A DNA stretch of 64,000 nt from Denitrovibrio sp. (GCA_002869145.1 PKTM01000011.1:124001-188000), one strand, 5' to 3'. Shown: positions 1 through 9,629, numbered from the stretch's first letter. Made by a program: numbers and translations. Notes: generated by a model not told the origin, from the sequence alone.

Positions 1-1085
1 ATTTCGGCAGTCTGCTCATCCATTATCCCGTTTTCAAAAAGCAGCTTTATTGCTTTCAGTGTGTTTCTGCTGACTATCTGCGGATATTTAGGATAATGCA
101 GTATCTGAAGTGTCTGCACCACAAACTCTATCTCTCTTATGCCGCCATATCCAAGCTTCACATGCTTTATAGCCTTCCCTTTTAGCTCCACACGCTTATT
201 TATCTTCTTTTTAACGTCTTTTAATTCTGTCATAAACCTGTAGTCCAGACTTCTGCGAAACACAAAAGGCTTCATCCTTTCCTGAAAAACTCTCCCCACT
301 TCACTGCACCCGGCAATGGTTCTTGCCTTCAGCAGCATCATTCTCTCCCAGCTTTGCCCATGTGACTCGTAGTAAAGCTCGTAACTATTCACAGGCAGAC
401 ATATGGCTCCTCTGTCACCATCCGGCCTGAGCCGAAGATCCACACGAAAAACGATCCCGTCTTTTGTCCTTTCCCCTATGAGGCTTGTGAGCTTTTCCGA
501 AAGTTTGCTGAAAAAAACATGATTGTCCACGGGATCATCACCGTCAGTAGTTCCATGATCATTGCCGTAAACGTACATGATGTCTATGTCAGAGCTGAAA
601 TTCAACTCCCAGCCGCCTAGTTTTCCGAGCCCTATTATACAGAAACCGACCTCAGCGCCCTCTTCATCCCTTGGGATGCCGTGTTCTTTTTGCAGCTCTG
701 ACTCACAGTAAAGATACGCGGCCTGACATGCAGCAGAAGCAAATGATGAGATATGGGCAGTTACATCCTCCACAGAGTTTTCAAATGCTATGTCAGATGC
801 AGCGATATGAACATACTCACGCATTTTCACCATGCGCAGGTAAGTCATGAACTCCTCCTCTGTCATAGAGTAGATGTCGCTTTCGAGTATATCTTTCAGG
901 ATTATGTCTTTATCTCTTTTATGGTTAAAGCGGCTGCAAATGTCGTGTAGTTTATCGGTGTTGTTCGTCAGCCACATACCTAGGAATTCTGAATGTCTTG
1001 CGATACACAGCAGAGCGTCTGAATTTATCTTTTTAATATTCTGCTCTTGCGCCGCCTTAGAAATTATCTCAAATCTGCTTATCAT
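1..1085 (-). CDS. glnE: Glutamine synthetase adenylyltransferase/deadenylase GlnE, N-terminal part (3' end outside window)
   Basis: This is the first ~361 codons of a GlnE-type bifunctional nucleotidyltransferase, which adds and removes AMP on glutamine synthetase in response to PII and glutamine. Translation of the minus strand shows the nucleotidyltransferase signature GLGKLGGWELNFSSDID near residues 152-168, then FRVDLRLRPDG (the second acidic motif) and GYGGIREIEFVVQ, all typical of the first (deadenylylase) domain. The frame is open to the window edge, so the regulatory and adenylylase halves lie outside. The ATG shares four bases (ATGA) with the stop of the upstream histidine kinase gene, which implies translational coupling. 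Family assignment is firm; bifunctionality is inferred because the C-terminal half is not visible. Confidence 0.9.
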   Translation of the reverse strand, partial: MISRFEIISKAAQEQNIKKINSDALLCIARHSEFLGMWLTNNTDKLHDICSRFNHKRDKDIILKDILESDIYSMTEEEFMTYLRMVKMREYVHIAASDIAFENSVEDVTAHISSFASAACQAAYLYCESELQKEHGIPRDEEGAEVGFCIIGLGKLGGWELNFSSDIDIMYVYGNDHGTTDGDDPVDNHVFFSKLSEKLTSLIGERTKDGIVFRVDLRLRPDGDRGAICLPVNSYELYYESHGQSWERMMLLKARTIAGCSEVGRVFQERMKPFVFRRSLDYRFMTELKDVKKKINKRVELKGKAIKHVKLGYGGIREIEFVVQTLQILHYPKYPQIVSRNTLKAIKLLFENGIMDEQTAE

Positions 1086-3046
1086 TTTGACTCAATAAAC
1101 ATTAATGTAAATTTAGTCCCCTCACCTGGAGTACTCTCAACTTCTATAAACCCACCGAGTTCCATCATGGCCTGTCTCACTGCCGCAAGACCTATACCTG
1201 TTCCTTTCGACCTTTTTGTTGTAAAAAAAGGTTTATAGATATTATCAATATCCTGAGGCTTAATACCTATTCCTGTATCTGCCACAGTTATTTTAAAAAA
1301 ATTCCCAAAGGGTTTCTCGTCCGCAAAAGCCTCTATAACAATCTCACCTTTTCCATCCATAGCATCAGCAGCATTCTGGCAAAGGTTTCTAAGCATCTGA
1401 GTTATCTTCACCTGACCGGCCTTTATCATCATGCCGCCGGATTTATCCTCAAACCGTATCTTTACTTCTGCTGGCAGCACCCTCTCCAGCATCACTATAG
1501 AATTTTTAACAAATTCACTACCGCTCTTCACATATATATCAGACTTAGTGTCCTTCGTATACCTGAGCACACCGGAAAGATAGCCGTTGGCTCCTTCTAG
1601 TATTTTCCTCATGTTTGCCATGTTTTTGTCACTGGAATCAGAGCTTGAACGTTCGAAAAGGCTGAACTGAAGTGATATATTCTGCAGAATATTGCTAAAA
1701 TCGTGCACCATTCCTGCGGCCAATGTTCCGATAACCTCTTTTTTCTGAGTCAGAAAGTAAGCTTCCTGCATGCTTTTAAACTTCGAAATGTCAGTCATAA
1801 CGGCTAAAATAGCACGTTCGCCGTCCAGCTCCACCTGACATACATTCACAGAAACTGATATGTGCTGAGTTCCCGTCTCAATTAAAAACTCGCCCATGCT
1901 TAAACTCGAATTTTCGTCTACGACATCCAGTATTTTTTTAAACCGCTCTTTCTCTCTTATCATGTCTATAAGGTTCAAATGTGAAGGTTTCTCACCATCA
2001 AACATCTCTGCAAACATACCGTTGCACTCAATAATCTCTCCTGAGTGTTTGAAAAGAACCACATGCTCAGGTATCGTCTCGAAAAGGTTCTGATATCTTT
2101 TCTGCATGTCTTCCAAGTGCCTGGTGCGGACCCGTACTTCTTTACCCAGTTTGTCATTCACAGATACAATCTCAAGTATTACCCAGAGAATAAACAGCAC
2201 TACAGGGGATATAAAGATCAAGCTTTTGTATCTTTCAAGTACAGGCAATGACGATAACCCATAGTCGAACTTTACAATATCTCTGATATATACCAGACAC
2301 ATCTTTACATCTGAAATATAGAAATAGTAAAAACCTACTATGTTTCCATTATAAGATGCCACACCATTCAGTGCAGAAGAATTCTTCAGCTCAAGAAGCT
2401 CATACTCCTCACTCCCTCTCTCGTAAAGACTAATGTCGTCTTTAAAAATTTTTGCCTGAATCAAATCAGAGAAGAAATTTGCATATTTATGATTGTTTAT
2501 ATAGTCAAGCAGGTTGGAGACCTCATAGATTACCCTTTGTTTGCCGTCAGCACCTTCGAAAGAGACAGCCAGCATCATAAGTGATTCGTCACCGCCGGCA
2601 TCTTTTATACAGTCTTTTGAAGCGGGGCCAATATATACTTTTCTGCTGTTCAAAATATCTGATATCTCTTTACTTATAATAGATTCCTGTGAACATACAT
2701 CTTCACTGGAATTAAAACTGCTCACCACTTTAAAATCACTGTCAAGCAGGCCTATTGTAAAAGATCCTTTGTGCCCATATGTGGTGGCCACATAATCGAC
2801 ATAGCTAACTAGAGACGGAAGTATTTTATGAATATCTGATATATTGGCTGCCTGATAAAGCTTATCCATCCTTTCTGTTATCAGATGTTCTACGAAGTGC
2901 CCGGTAAGGACTGTTGAAGCCTTCGTGTCCTCTATGTTTCTGTTTATCTTATTTACATTAGACTCACGGCTGACCATAAGCGCAATGACACTCCCAGCAG
3001 CAATGATAAACAATACAAGTGTTACCCTTATAAAAAATCTTAACAT
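1082..3046 (-). CDS. Membrane-bound PAS sensor histidine kinase (NtrB-like)
   Basis: A 654-residue sensor kinase. A hydrophobic segment at about residues 7-26 and another near 275-297 bracket a periplasmic sensing region of roughly 250 residues with no motif I recognise. A PAS domain follows (about 320-430, IPEHVVLFKHSGEIIECNG). The phospho-acceptor His is near 448 in AAGMVHDFSNILQN, an H-box variant seen in NtrB-type kinases. ATP-binding motifs are LCQNAADAMD (N box), DTGIGI (G1) and KGTGIGLAAV (G2). No response regulator is adjacent; the next gene is glnE, overlapping by 4 bp. A nitrogen-related role is suggested only by that neighbour. Confidence 0.9.
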   Translation of the reverse strand: MLRFFIRVTLVLFIIAAGSVIALMVSRESNVNKINRNIEDTKASTVLTGHFVEHLITERMDKLYQAANISDIHKILPSLVSYVDYVATTYGHKGSFTIGLLDSDFKVVSSFNSSEDVCSQESIISKEISDILNSRKVYIGPASKDCIKDAGGDESLMMLAVSFEGADGKQRVIYEVSNLLDYINNHKYANFFSDLIQAKIFKDDISLYERGSEEYELLELKNSSALNGVASYNGNIVGFYYFYISDVKMCLVYIRDIVKFDYGLSSLPVLERYKSLIFISPVVLFILWVILEIVSVNDKLGKEVRVRTRHLEDMQKRYQNLFETIPEHVVLFKHSGEIIECNGMFAEMFDGEKPSHLNLIDMIREKERFKKILDVVDENSSLSMGEFLIETGTQHISVSVNVCQVELDGERAILAVMTDISKFKSMQEAYFLTQKKEVIGTLAAGMVHDFSNILQNISLQFSLFERSSSDSSDKNMANMRKILEGANGYLSGVLRYTKDTKSDIYVKSGSEFVKNSIVMLERVLPAEVKIRFEDKSGGMMIKAGQVKITQMLRNLCQNAADAMDGKGEIVIEAFADEKPFGNFFKITVADTGIGIKPQDIDNIYKPFFTTKRSKGTGIGLAAVRQAMMELGGFIEVESTPGEGTKFTLMFIESK

Positions 3047-3131
3047 ATTTCCAACTTATTTATCTGCATCGGCATACTCTGCCCCATTGATGATTTTTAA
3101 TATTTATGTCAATCTACTTGACCTTAAACAT

Positions 3132-3140
3132 TGTTATGAT
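3132..3140 (+). promoter_or_regulatory. Possible extended -10 promoter for the phosphohexomutase gene
   Basis: TGTTATGAT fits the extended -10 pattern TGnTATAAT with one mismatch and lies about 42 bases before the chosen ATG at 3183. No good -35 is at the matching spacing, which is usual for extended -10 promoters. Not tested by any computation. Confidence 0.35.
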
Positions 3141-3182
3141 TTAATTTTAGAAAGCAATATTCAAAACTGCAAGGAGTATATC

Positions 3183-5018
3183 ATGTTCGATAAAATGAAG
3201 CCTCTGGATGCAACAAGCAAAACAGTCAAAAATGCAGATAAACTGCTCAAGCCCTCATCTTATGATATAAGAGCTTATGTCGGTGAACCGGGCGATTTCT
3301 TCGGAAGTGATGCAGTTTTCACACCTGAATCTGCTGAGACCATAGGGCGCATTCTAGGCTGTCAGGAATTTGTACTGCGTTCAGGTATACGTATGAGCAT
3401 GAAAATAGGGGATAAGATAGTTATAGGCTACGACAACGGCCCTACATCAGAAGCGCTGGCCGCCGCCATGGCGAAAGGACTTATCTCTCAAGGAATAATA
3501 GTATACAACATAGGCGTTTCATCTTCGGGGCAGGTTTATCAGAACCAGTACCAGCTCGGAGCTAAAGCCCACATACAGATAACACGCTCCCACGTAGAGG
3601 TAACCACTAACGGTGCAAAGTTTGGCATAGCAACACAAGGGATACACACTTATCTGCTTGAACAGATGAATAATTTCCTGAAAGAGAACTATAAAGTGCG
3701 TGATCTGCCCAAAGGCTTACACGGCGAGATTATTGATAAAACAGAAGAAGGCCGCAAAGTTTATTATGATAAAATGAAAGACATCTACGGCGAATATTTC
3801 AGCAAAAGAGACAACTCTAAAACAGCAGTAAACCTCTTCGGCGGGACAGGACTTCAGTACGAAGAGCTGTTTTACTCAATACTTGGCAACAAGTGCACAA
3901 TAATAGGTACAGATATAGATGTGAACAGCGGACAGCTTCTCGCTGACCCCACCAGAAAAGAGATGCTGGCAAAAGTTCCGGGCATGAAAGAAGCTCTTGA
4001 AAAAGGGATGAAGGTACACTCCTTTGATCTGGATGCAGATAGGGGCTCTCTCACAGAAGGTAAAGCGGCACTTGATTCTGCAGCGCCTGGGCACTACCTT
4101 GGTGACGCACTAGCATTCATCTTAGCAGACTATAAGCTAAAGGTTATGGTTCCAAAGCTTTTGGAACGTCTTAAAGCAAAAAATTTAAACGCTACAAACC
4201 TTAAAGCGATAGCGCATATTGCCAGTCAGTTTTATATAGATGCAAGATACACTGGCGCGGTGAAACAGTATGTGGAGCAGATGGGCGGGACTACGATATT
4301 CCACTCGAAAGGACACTCCCTCTGGAAAGAGACAATAACCGATAATATGAACAAAATATCCTCATTGAGCGGATATAAAAATATTGAAGCTTTAGTGACT
4401 GACACCGGCTACAGAGACCTTCAGGTTGAGGCGAGCCTACACCTCTTTTCTACAGACACCAAAGACGGTCTGCCGAGGGATGACGCTGTGGAGAACATCT
4501 TTATTCTTGAACAGGTTATGGACGAGCTAGGTATCACAAGCCTTACTAATTACTTTGAAGCTGTGCCGAAAAGATATCCAACCAAAGAGATACGCACAGT
4601 GTCTGATGACAATGAAAAGAAAGAGCTGGTCACAAATGATGCTCTTGCTGTTCTGAAACGGCTGTATGCTGACAGGAAGGGTTTTGATATTACAGAGTTT
4701 GACGGTCAAATCAGGATAGATTTCCCTGAGGGATTTATAATGTATGGGATGTCAAACACATCCCCTAAGCTGACATTTATGGCGGAAGGCAACGACCATC
4801 AAATGCGAAACAACGCTTTGGCTTTTGTTCTTGCACTTCATAATGTTCTTAAAAACAAACATGACGATAAAGCACCAATGGACACAGATGAAAATGATTT
4901 CTTTCTAACAGACAAAACTTACAGTATGAACGAGCCTGACAAAGTGGATTTTACTGATGAAAGAGCTCTGAAATTTGCAGACCACTGCGGTATTTGTCCT
5001 GCGGATTTAAACTGTTAA
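3183..5018 (+). CDS. Phosphohexomutase (phosphoglucomutase/phosphomannomutase superfamily), atypical catalytic loop
   Basis: A 611-residue alpha-D-phosphohexomutase-type enzyme expected to interconvert sugar 1- and 6-phosphates, supplying precursors for surface polysaccharide. The start at 3183 is preceded by AAGGAG at good spacing; the frame is open upstream to 2925 but that part looks non-coding. Visible motifs: the metal loop DLDADRG, a sugar-contact segment SKGHSLWKE, and a C-terminal phosphate-binding loop SNTSPKL. The usual catalytic motif TASHNP is replaced by TRSHVEVTTNG, keeping Ser-His but losing the Asn-Pro. The protein is also about 150 residues longer than the common bacterial form. 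Substrate cannot be decided between glucose, mannose or another hexose phosphate. It is convergent with lpxC. Confidence 0.85.
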   Translation: MFDKMKPLDATSKTVKNADKLLKPSSYDIRAYVGEPGDFFGSDAVFTPESAETIGRILGCQEFVLRSGIRMSMKIGDKIVIGYDNGPTSEALAAAMAKGLISQGIIVYNIGVSSSGQVYQNQYQLGAKAHIQITRSHVEVTTNGAKFGIATQGIHTYLLEQMNNFLKENYKVRDLPKGLHGEIIDKTEEGRKVYYDKMKDIYGEYFSKRDNSKTAVNLFGGTGLQYEELFYSILGNKCTIIGTDIDVNSGQLLADPTRKEMLAKVPGMKEALEKGMKVHSFDLDADRGSLTEGKAALDSAAPGHYLGDALAFILADYKLKVMVPKLLERLKAKNLNATNLKAIAHIASQFYIDARYTGAVKQYVEQMGGTTIFHSKGHSLWKETITDNMNKISSLSGYKNIEALVTDTGYRDLQVEASLHLFSTDTKDGLPRDDAVENIFILEQVMDELGITSLTNYFEAVPKRYPTKEIRTVSDDNEKKELVTNDALAVLKRLYADRKGFDITEFDGQIRIDFPEGFIMYGMSNTSPKLTFMAEGNDHQMRNNALAFVLALHNVLKNKHDDKAPMDTDENDFFLTDKTYSMNEPDKVDFTDERALKFADHCGICPADLNC

Positions 5019-5042
5019 AAGGTAGATTTAGGAGACCTGAAA

Positions 5043-5069
5043 TCGGAAGCGCTGCTTAACCGCTTCCGA
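5043..5069. terminator. Hairpin between convergent genes
   Basis: A perfect 9-bp inverted repeat (TCGGAAGCG / CGCTTCCGA) with a 9-base loop sits between the stops of the phosphohexomutase gene and lpxC. It could end transcription from both sides, but neither side has a long T tract (only TTT on the minus strand), so an efficient intrinsic terminator is not certain. Confidence 0.5.
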
Positions 5070-5070
5070 C

Positions 5071-5976
5071 TCAGGATATCCCCTGTGGTTTGAGTTCTAA
5101 ATTATGGTTTTGAACCGGAACTGTGTCCGGTAGTTCTATTATGTCGTAGTAGTTTGCTGATTCGATAAGTGTTCTGGCAAAAAGATTGTTCAGGTTGTGT
5201 CCTGATTTGTAAGCTCTGATGTGACCAAAAATAGGGAAACCCAGAAGCGATATGTCACCGACAAGGTCAAGCATTTTATGTCTGACAAACTCATCGCGAT
5301 ATCTGAGACCTTCGGGATTCAAAACATCAGTGCCGTCTATTACAACAGCAGTGTCAAGGCTGCCGCCTTTTGCAAGTCCCATCTGCCAGAGCTGCTCCAC
5401 CTCGTGCCTGAAACCGAAAGTTCTGGCTGAGGCCAGCTCTTTTGTAAAGGATTCGGGTGTAACATTTATGAATGACTTCTGCTGTCCTATTGATTCGTTC
5501 TCAAACTCTATATCAAATGTAACCTTAAAGAAACGTGAAGGGATTACTTCTATCCATTTCCCGTCCTTTTCAAGTCTGATCCGTTTTTTAAATTTAATGA
5601 ATTTTCTTGCTTTTGCCTGCTCTGTGACCCCTGCGTTATAAACGGCGTTCACAAAAGCTGTGGAAGACCCGTCGAAAACCGGAACCTCTGGACCGCACAC
5701 ATCTATTTTGGCATTATCAATGCCCAGCCCGTAAAGAGCCGCCATAAGATGTTCTATGGTGCTGATAGTGTTGTTTCCGCACTGGATGGTTGTTGCAAGC
5801 TGAGTGGAGGTGACAGTATACGGGGAGACTCTGGTGTACTCACATTCTATATCAGAACGTCTGAAACATATACCTGTATCAGGATATGCGGGAGATATTA
5901 CAAGGGACATCTTCTCGCCGGTGTGTAGTCCAATCCCTTCCATCTCTATAGTACTTTTTACGGTTCTCTGCTTCAT
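5071..5976 (-). CDS. lpxC: UDP-3-O-acyl-N-acetylglucosamine deacetylase LpxC
   Basis: LpxC is the zinc-dependent deacetylase catalysing the committed step of lipid A synthesis in the cytoplasm. The 301-residue product carries the zinc ligands in TIEHLMAALYGLG (His) and RHKMLDLVGD (His, Asp), plus the catalytic-region SGHNLNN. I start it at MKQRTVKSTIEMEG because GGAGG lies 7 bases before this ATG; an open frame extends 33 codons further up but has no Shine-Dalgarno site. Its presence shows an outer membrane with lipid A. It is monocistronic here, following a ~300-base gap after dnaB. Confidence 0.95.
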   Translation of the reverse strand: MKQRTVKSTIEMEGIGLHTGEKMSLVISPAYPDTGICFRRSDIECEYTRVSPYTVTSTQLATTIQCGNNTISTIEHLMAALYGLGIDNAKIDVCGPEVPVFDGSSTAFVNAVYNAGVTEQAKARKFIKFKKRIRLEKDGKWIEVIPSRFFKVTFDIEFENESIGQQKSFINVTPESFTKELASARTFGFRHEVEQLWQMGLAKGGSLDTAVVIDGTDVLNPEGLRYRDEFVRHKMLDLVGDISLLGFPIFGHIRAYKSGHNLNNLFARTLIESANYYDIIELPDTVPVQNHNLELKPQGIS

Positions 5977-6278
5977 TTCGCCTCCGTCAGCAGTTATATT
6001 ATAAGCAATATACATGCCAAACGCAAGAAGGTTATTAACAGGGTATATGTTATAAAGTTGTAGACAAAATGTCACAGTTTTAGTTCATTCCACTGTTGTT
6101 TTTTTCATACAGCGCACTGACATATGTTTGCTAGATAATAAGATAATGCAAAGAAATTTAATTGCTAATAAATAATATTATTCATTTTCAGGCTATTGAT
6201 TTTGTACTTTTGCAAAATATTGACAATGCTTAGTTATTATATATGCATTTGTGAATGTTAATTTTCACATCAAAGGGC
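5977..6278. other. AT-rich intergenic gap between dnaB and lpxC
   Basis: No gene is visible. The gap is very AT-rich. It must hold the lpxC promoter on the minus strand unless dnaB transcription reads through, but I find no convincing -35/-10 pair there. A TTGACA at 6220-6225 faces the plus strand, where no gene follows. A weak 6-bp inverted repeat (TGTGAA/TTCACA) lies just after the dnaB stop, without a T tract. Confidence 0.5.
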
Positions 6279-7607
6279 TCAGTAAGATCCTTTTGCGATG
6301 TCTCTGAACTGCATATACTCTTTGATAAATGCCAGATCTATGTCGTCAGTGGCGCCATGTCTGTGCTTGGCAAGGATAACCTCGGCTACTCCGGGATTAA
6401 GGCATTTATCTTTTGTGTAAACCTCGTCCCTGTATAAAAATATAATAAGGTCTGCATCCTGCTCTATGGCTCCTGATTCACGCAGGTCAGATATCATCGG
6501 ACGTTTGTCCTGTCTCTGTTCAACACCCCTGTTAAGCTGCGAAAGTGCCACAACCGGAATATCCAGCTCTTTAGCAAGAGCCTTCAAAGACCTTGAAATA
6601 TCAGATATCTGCTGTTCCCGATTGTCTCCTTTGCTAGAGCTCATAAGCTGGAGGTAATCCACAAAAACCATATCCAGACCATTTTCCCGCTTTATACGGC
6701 GGCATTTTGCCCTTAGCTCAAGAGGGTTTATGGCTGGAGTGTCATCCAGAAAGAAATTCAGACCTGAGAGCTCGCTACCCACTGATGCAAGTTTTTGCCA
6801 GTCAGCCTGAGAAAACTGTCCGCTTCTTATCTTTGCAGATTCTATCTGTGCTGTGGAAGACAGAAGCCTCTGCACAAGCTGCTGGGATGACATCTCTAAA
6901 GTAAAAAAAGCAACAGACTTCTTCTCTTCAGTATATGCCGCATTCAATGCAACATTCAGAGCAAAAGCTGTTTTACCCATACCGGGTCTTCCTGCTACGA
7001 TTATAAGGTCAGAAGGCTGAAAACCGTTTGTTATCTTATTCAAATCTTTGTAGCCGGTGGTAACGCCAGATAGGACACTTTTGTTTTTATAAAGCTTGTC
7101 CATGGCATCTATTGTGTGAGGAATAAGCGAACCGAGTGAGCGTGCGCTTGAGTTCAGCTTTTTTTCAGCCAGACTGAATATGCGCTTCTCCGCTGATTCT
7201 ACGATATCCTCCACATCGCCGTCTGTGTCAAAACAGGTCTCTGCAATCTCCGCAGACATTCCTATCAGCTGTCTGAGAACAGACCTGTCACGCACTGTCT
7301 CTGCGTAGTGGCCGACATTAGCAGATGACGGCAGAATATCCACCAGAGATGAAACATAATCCACACCGCCCGCTTTTGAGAGCTCATCGTCTGTCATAGA
7401 ACCGAGCAGAGTCACAACGTCAACAGGTTTGCCCATCTCCTGAAGTCTTACTATCCGGGAATAAAGGTATTGATGCCCCGGCATATAAAAGTCTTCAGCG
7501 GTAAGCTTGTCTATAACCTTGTCAATGGACTGTTCGTCTATGAGAATGGCCGCAAGCACTGCCTGCTCAGCCTCTTTGTTGTGCGGGGGAACCCTTTTAA
7601 TTGACAT
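6279..7607 (-). CDS. dnaB: Replicative DNA helicase DnaB
   Basis: A 442-residue hexameric helicase that unwinds DNA ahead of the replisome. The N-terminal domain (PPHNKEAEQAVLAAIL) is followed by the RecA-like motor with Walker A GRPGMGKTAFALN, Walker B VFVDYLQLM and the DnaB motifs SQLNRGVE and DLRESGAIEQDAD. Length is normal and no intein or insertion is present. AGAAGG precedes the ATG. It is 15 bases downstream of rplI, a pairing (rplI-dnaB) found in many bacteria. Confidence 0.97.
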   Translation of the reverse strand: MSIKRVPPHNKEAEQAVLAAILIDEQSIDKVIDKLTAEDFYMPGHQYLYSRIVRLQEMGKPVDVVTLLGSMTDDELSKAGGVDYVSSLVDILPSSANVGHYAETVRDRSVLRQLIGMSAEIAETCFDTDGDVEDIVESAEKRIFSLAEKKLNSSARSLGSLIPHTIDAMDKLYKNKSVLSGVTTGYKDLNKITNGFQPSDLIIVAGRPGMGKTAFALNVALNAAYTEEKKSVAFFTLEMSSQQLVQRLLSSTAQIESAKIRSGQFSQADWQKLASVGSELSGLNFFLDDTPAINPLELRAKCRRIKRENGLDMVFVDYLQLMSSSKGDNREQQISDISRSLKALAKELDIPVVALSQLNRGVEQRQDKRPMISDLRESGAIEQDADLIIFLYRDEVYTKDKCLNPGVAEVILAKHRHGATDDIDLAFIKEYMQFRDIAKGSY

Positions 7608-7622
7608 AGTACCTTCTGCCTG

Positions 7623-8066
7623 CTAATCAGCTTTAACGATCACTTTTACCTGTGCGTTTATGTTCATGAATATCTTCACTTTAACACTGAATTCACCCGG
7701 TTCTTTGATAGGGTCTTTCAGAGCGATATCCTTTTTATCAATATCCAGCCCCTCTTCTGCAAGGGCTTTTGCGATTTCTGCATTTGTAATGGCACCATAC
7801 AGCTTGCCTGTGTCGCCGCCTTTGCCATGGATAGTTACGCCTACTTTGTTCAGCTTTTCAGCCAAAGCTGTGGCATCTGCTATCTTTTTGTCTTCCCGAG
7901 CCTTATCTTTCTCTCTCTTCTCTTCCAGAGCCTGAAGGTTCGCAGGTGTTGCCTCGACAGCCAGTTTCTTTTTAAGAAGAAAATTTTTGGCATAACCATC
8001 CTTCACTTCTTTCATCTCGTCCTTTTTGGCAACCCCTTTCACGTTTGCCAGAAAAATAACTTTCAT
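7623..8066 (-). CDS. rplI: 50S ribosomal protein L9
   Basis: The 147-residue product begins with the L9 signature [17 protein letters not shown] and [12 protein letters not shown], then the charged central helix and a C-terminal domain. L9 binds 23S rRNA at the base of the L1 stalk. Unlike the common rpsF-rpsR-rplI order, here it follows recX, sharing ATGA with that gene's stop, so the small ribosomal partner genes must lie elsewhere. Confidence 0.96.
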   Translation of the reverse strand: MKVIFLANVKGVAKKDEMKEVKDGYAKNFLLKKKLAVEATPANLQALEEKREKDKAREDKKIADATALAEKLNKVGVTIHGKGGDTGKLYGAITNAEIAKALAEEGLDIDKKDIALKDPIKEPGEFSVKVKIFMNINAQVKVIVKAD

Positions 8067-8536
8067 CTATCAAGCTCCTCGTCAATTATTCGTTTTATAT
8101 CGTCAATTCTGTGCCCCTTGCGGTAAAAATGTGCAGTGCACTTTTGTTTCAGGGCATAATCATCGTCAGCCTTTTTAGTGTTCAAAAACCTGACCACATT
8201 CTCTTTTAAAATTTCGTGTCGGTCAATATGGCTCTTTTCGCAGATTTCGTCAAGGTCTGTAAGGTCGTCATTCAGCCCTTTTTCGTAAAGGTCTCCGCTG
8301 ATGCGGAAAGGTCCATACCCGCTGCGTACTCTGGACGCTATGTACATCTCTCTGTACCTTTCATCATCCAGATATCCGTAGCTTTTCAGTTTTGTGATGG
8401 TCTCTTCCGCTTCTTCCTCGCCGAAATGCTCAGCAACCTTCTTTTTTAACTCACGTTCGGAGTAGTCTTTTTTAGCAAGCACTCGGGAAGCATATTCCAA
8501 ACCAGTCTTACTTCGTATCTTTCGTTTATTATACAT
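8063..8536 (-). CDS. recX: RecA modulator RecX
   Basis: A 157-residue, highly charged helical protein of the RecX family, which caps RecA filaments. Typical features are ALEYA-like [17 protein letters not shown] at the start, followed by repeated three-helix units with [12 protein letters not shown]. RecX often sits right behind recA; here pilT (8556-9626) is inserted between them. The gene overlaps rplI by 4 bp and lies 19 bases after pilT, so it is probably transcribed from the recA promoter. Confidence 0.85.
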   Translation of the reverse strand: MYNKRKIRSKTGLEYASRVLAKKDYSERELKKKVAEHFGEEEAEETITKLKSYGYLDDERYREMYIASRVRSGYGPFRISGDLYEKGLNDDLTDLDEICEKSHIDRHEILKENVVRFLNTKKADDDYALKQKCTAHFYRKGHRIDDIKRIIDEELDR

Positions 8537-8555
8537 ACTTGAGTATTATTCATTG

Positions 8556-9626
8556 CTAGGAGAAACCCTGAAGTTTCAGCTTAAGGTCGTCTGGTTTCTT
8601 TGCCCATTTCATAGCTTCTGCCTCAGTTATCATCCCTGCTTCTATATGGTCTATAAGAGACTGGTCAAAGCTTTGGGATTTATACATCTGTCTGCCTGCC
8701 TCTATAAAGTCTGTTATCTCACCTGTGCGGTTCTTGTCAGCTATGCATTCTCTTATGGTTCCGTTGGTCACCATAATCTCCACTGCTGGGAGTCTGCCCG
8801 GCTTATCTGTTCTTGGCACTAGTCTCTGAGAGATGACTGCTTTAACAACTGAGGAAAGCTGACTTCTGATCTGATCCTGTCTGTGCGGTTCGAAAACTGA
8901 AATTATTCTGTTGATTGTTTCCGGAGCGTCCAGAGTGTGAAGTGTGGACATAACAAGGTGTCCTGTCTCAGCGGCATGGAGAGCAGTCTCTATGGTCTCC
9001 ACGTCACGCATCTCCCCCACAAGAATAAGGTCTGGGTCTTGCCTGAGAGCTCTTTTCAGAGCTTCGCCGAAAGAACCGGTATCTGCGCCTATCTCCCTTT
9101 GAGAGATGATGGACTGTTTGTCTTTGTGGAGAAACTCTATAGGGTCTTCCACTGTAACGATATTTATCTTTTTGGTGCGGTTGACATAGTCTATCATAGA
9201 GGCGAGGGTGGTTGATTTTCCGCTACCTGTTATCACAGTCACAAGAACCAGTCCTCTATGTCCGCAGGCTATCTCTTTGATAACCTCCGGTAAAAACAGG
9301 CCATCTATGTCAGGGATTGATTCGGGTATAACCCTCATGACCATCCCTATGAGACCACGCTGAATAAAGGCGTTCACCCTGAACCTTGCCAGCCCTTTTA
9401 TGCCGTATGCAAAATCAGCCTCTTTGTTTTCTTTGAACTCTGGCTTCACAGCAGCAGGCATTATTGATGCGGCCATCCGCATTCCATCCTCAGGCGTTAC
9501 AACTTCAAACCCTTCAAGGGTCTCTATGTCGCCGTTAAGGCGCACAGCAGGCTGTCGTCCTGATTTTATGTGCACATCTGAAACGCCCAGCTCCACAGCT
9601 TTTCTCAGTATGGCATCAATATCCAT
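8556..9626 (-). CDS. pilT: Type IV pilus retraction ATPase PilT, altered Walker A
   Basis: A 356-residue secretion ATPase of the PilT family, which powers pilus retraction at the inner membrane. The order of motifs is right: N-terminal ASDVHIKSGRQP-like region, Walker A, Asp box (TVEDPIEF), Walker B (DPDLILVGEMRD), His box (HLVMSTLHT), and the AIRNLIREGK-type C-terminal region. Odd: the P-loop reads VTVITGSGKSTT where PilT normally has VTGPTGSGKSTT, so the first Gly of GxxxxGK[ST] is Val. No other pilus gene is nearby. It begins 3 bases after recA, so it is co-transcribed with a DNA repair gene. Confidence 0.92.
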   Translation of the reverse strand: MDIDAILRKAVELGVSDVHIKSGRQPAVRLNGDIETLEGFEVVTPEDGMRMAASIMPAAVKPEFKENKEADFAYGIKGLARFRVNAFIQRGLIGMVMRVIPESIPDIDGLFLPEVIKEIACGHRGLVLVTVITGSGKSTTLASMIDYVNRTKKINIVTVEDPIEFLHKDKQSIISQREIGADTGSFGEALKRALRQDPDLILVGEMRDVETIETALHAAETGHLVMSTLHTLDAPETINRIISVFEPHRQDQIRSQLSSVVKAVISQRLVPRTDKPGRLPAVEIMVTNGTIRECIADKNRTGEITDFIEAGRQMYKSQSFDQSLIDHIEAGMITEAEAMKWAKKPDDLKLKLQGFS

Positions 9627-9629
9627 CTT

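Noticed and set aside
2925-3182. Upstream extension of the phosphohexomutase frame
   Set aside because: It overlaps the start of the histidine kinase gene on the other strand and lacks a ribosome site; ATG 3183 has AAGGAG.
6220-6248. TTGACA box with a TATGCA-like -10 on the plus strand
   Set aside because: No plus-strand gene follows; it leads into the antisense of dnaB. A small RNA cannot be excluded but nothing supports one.
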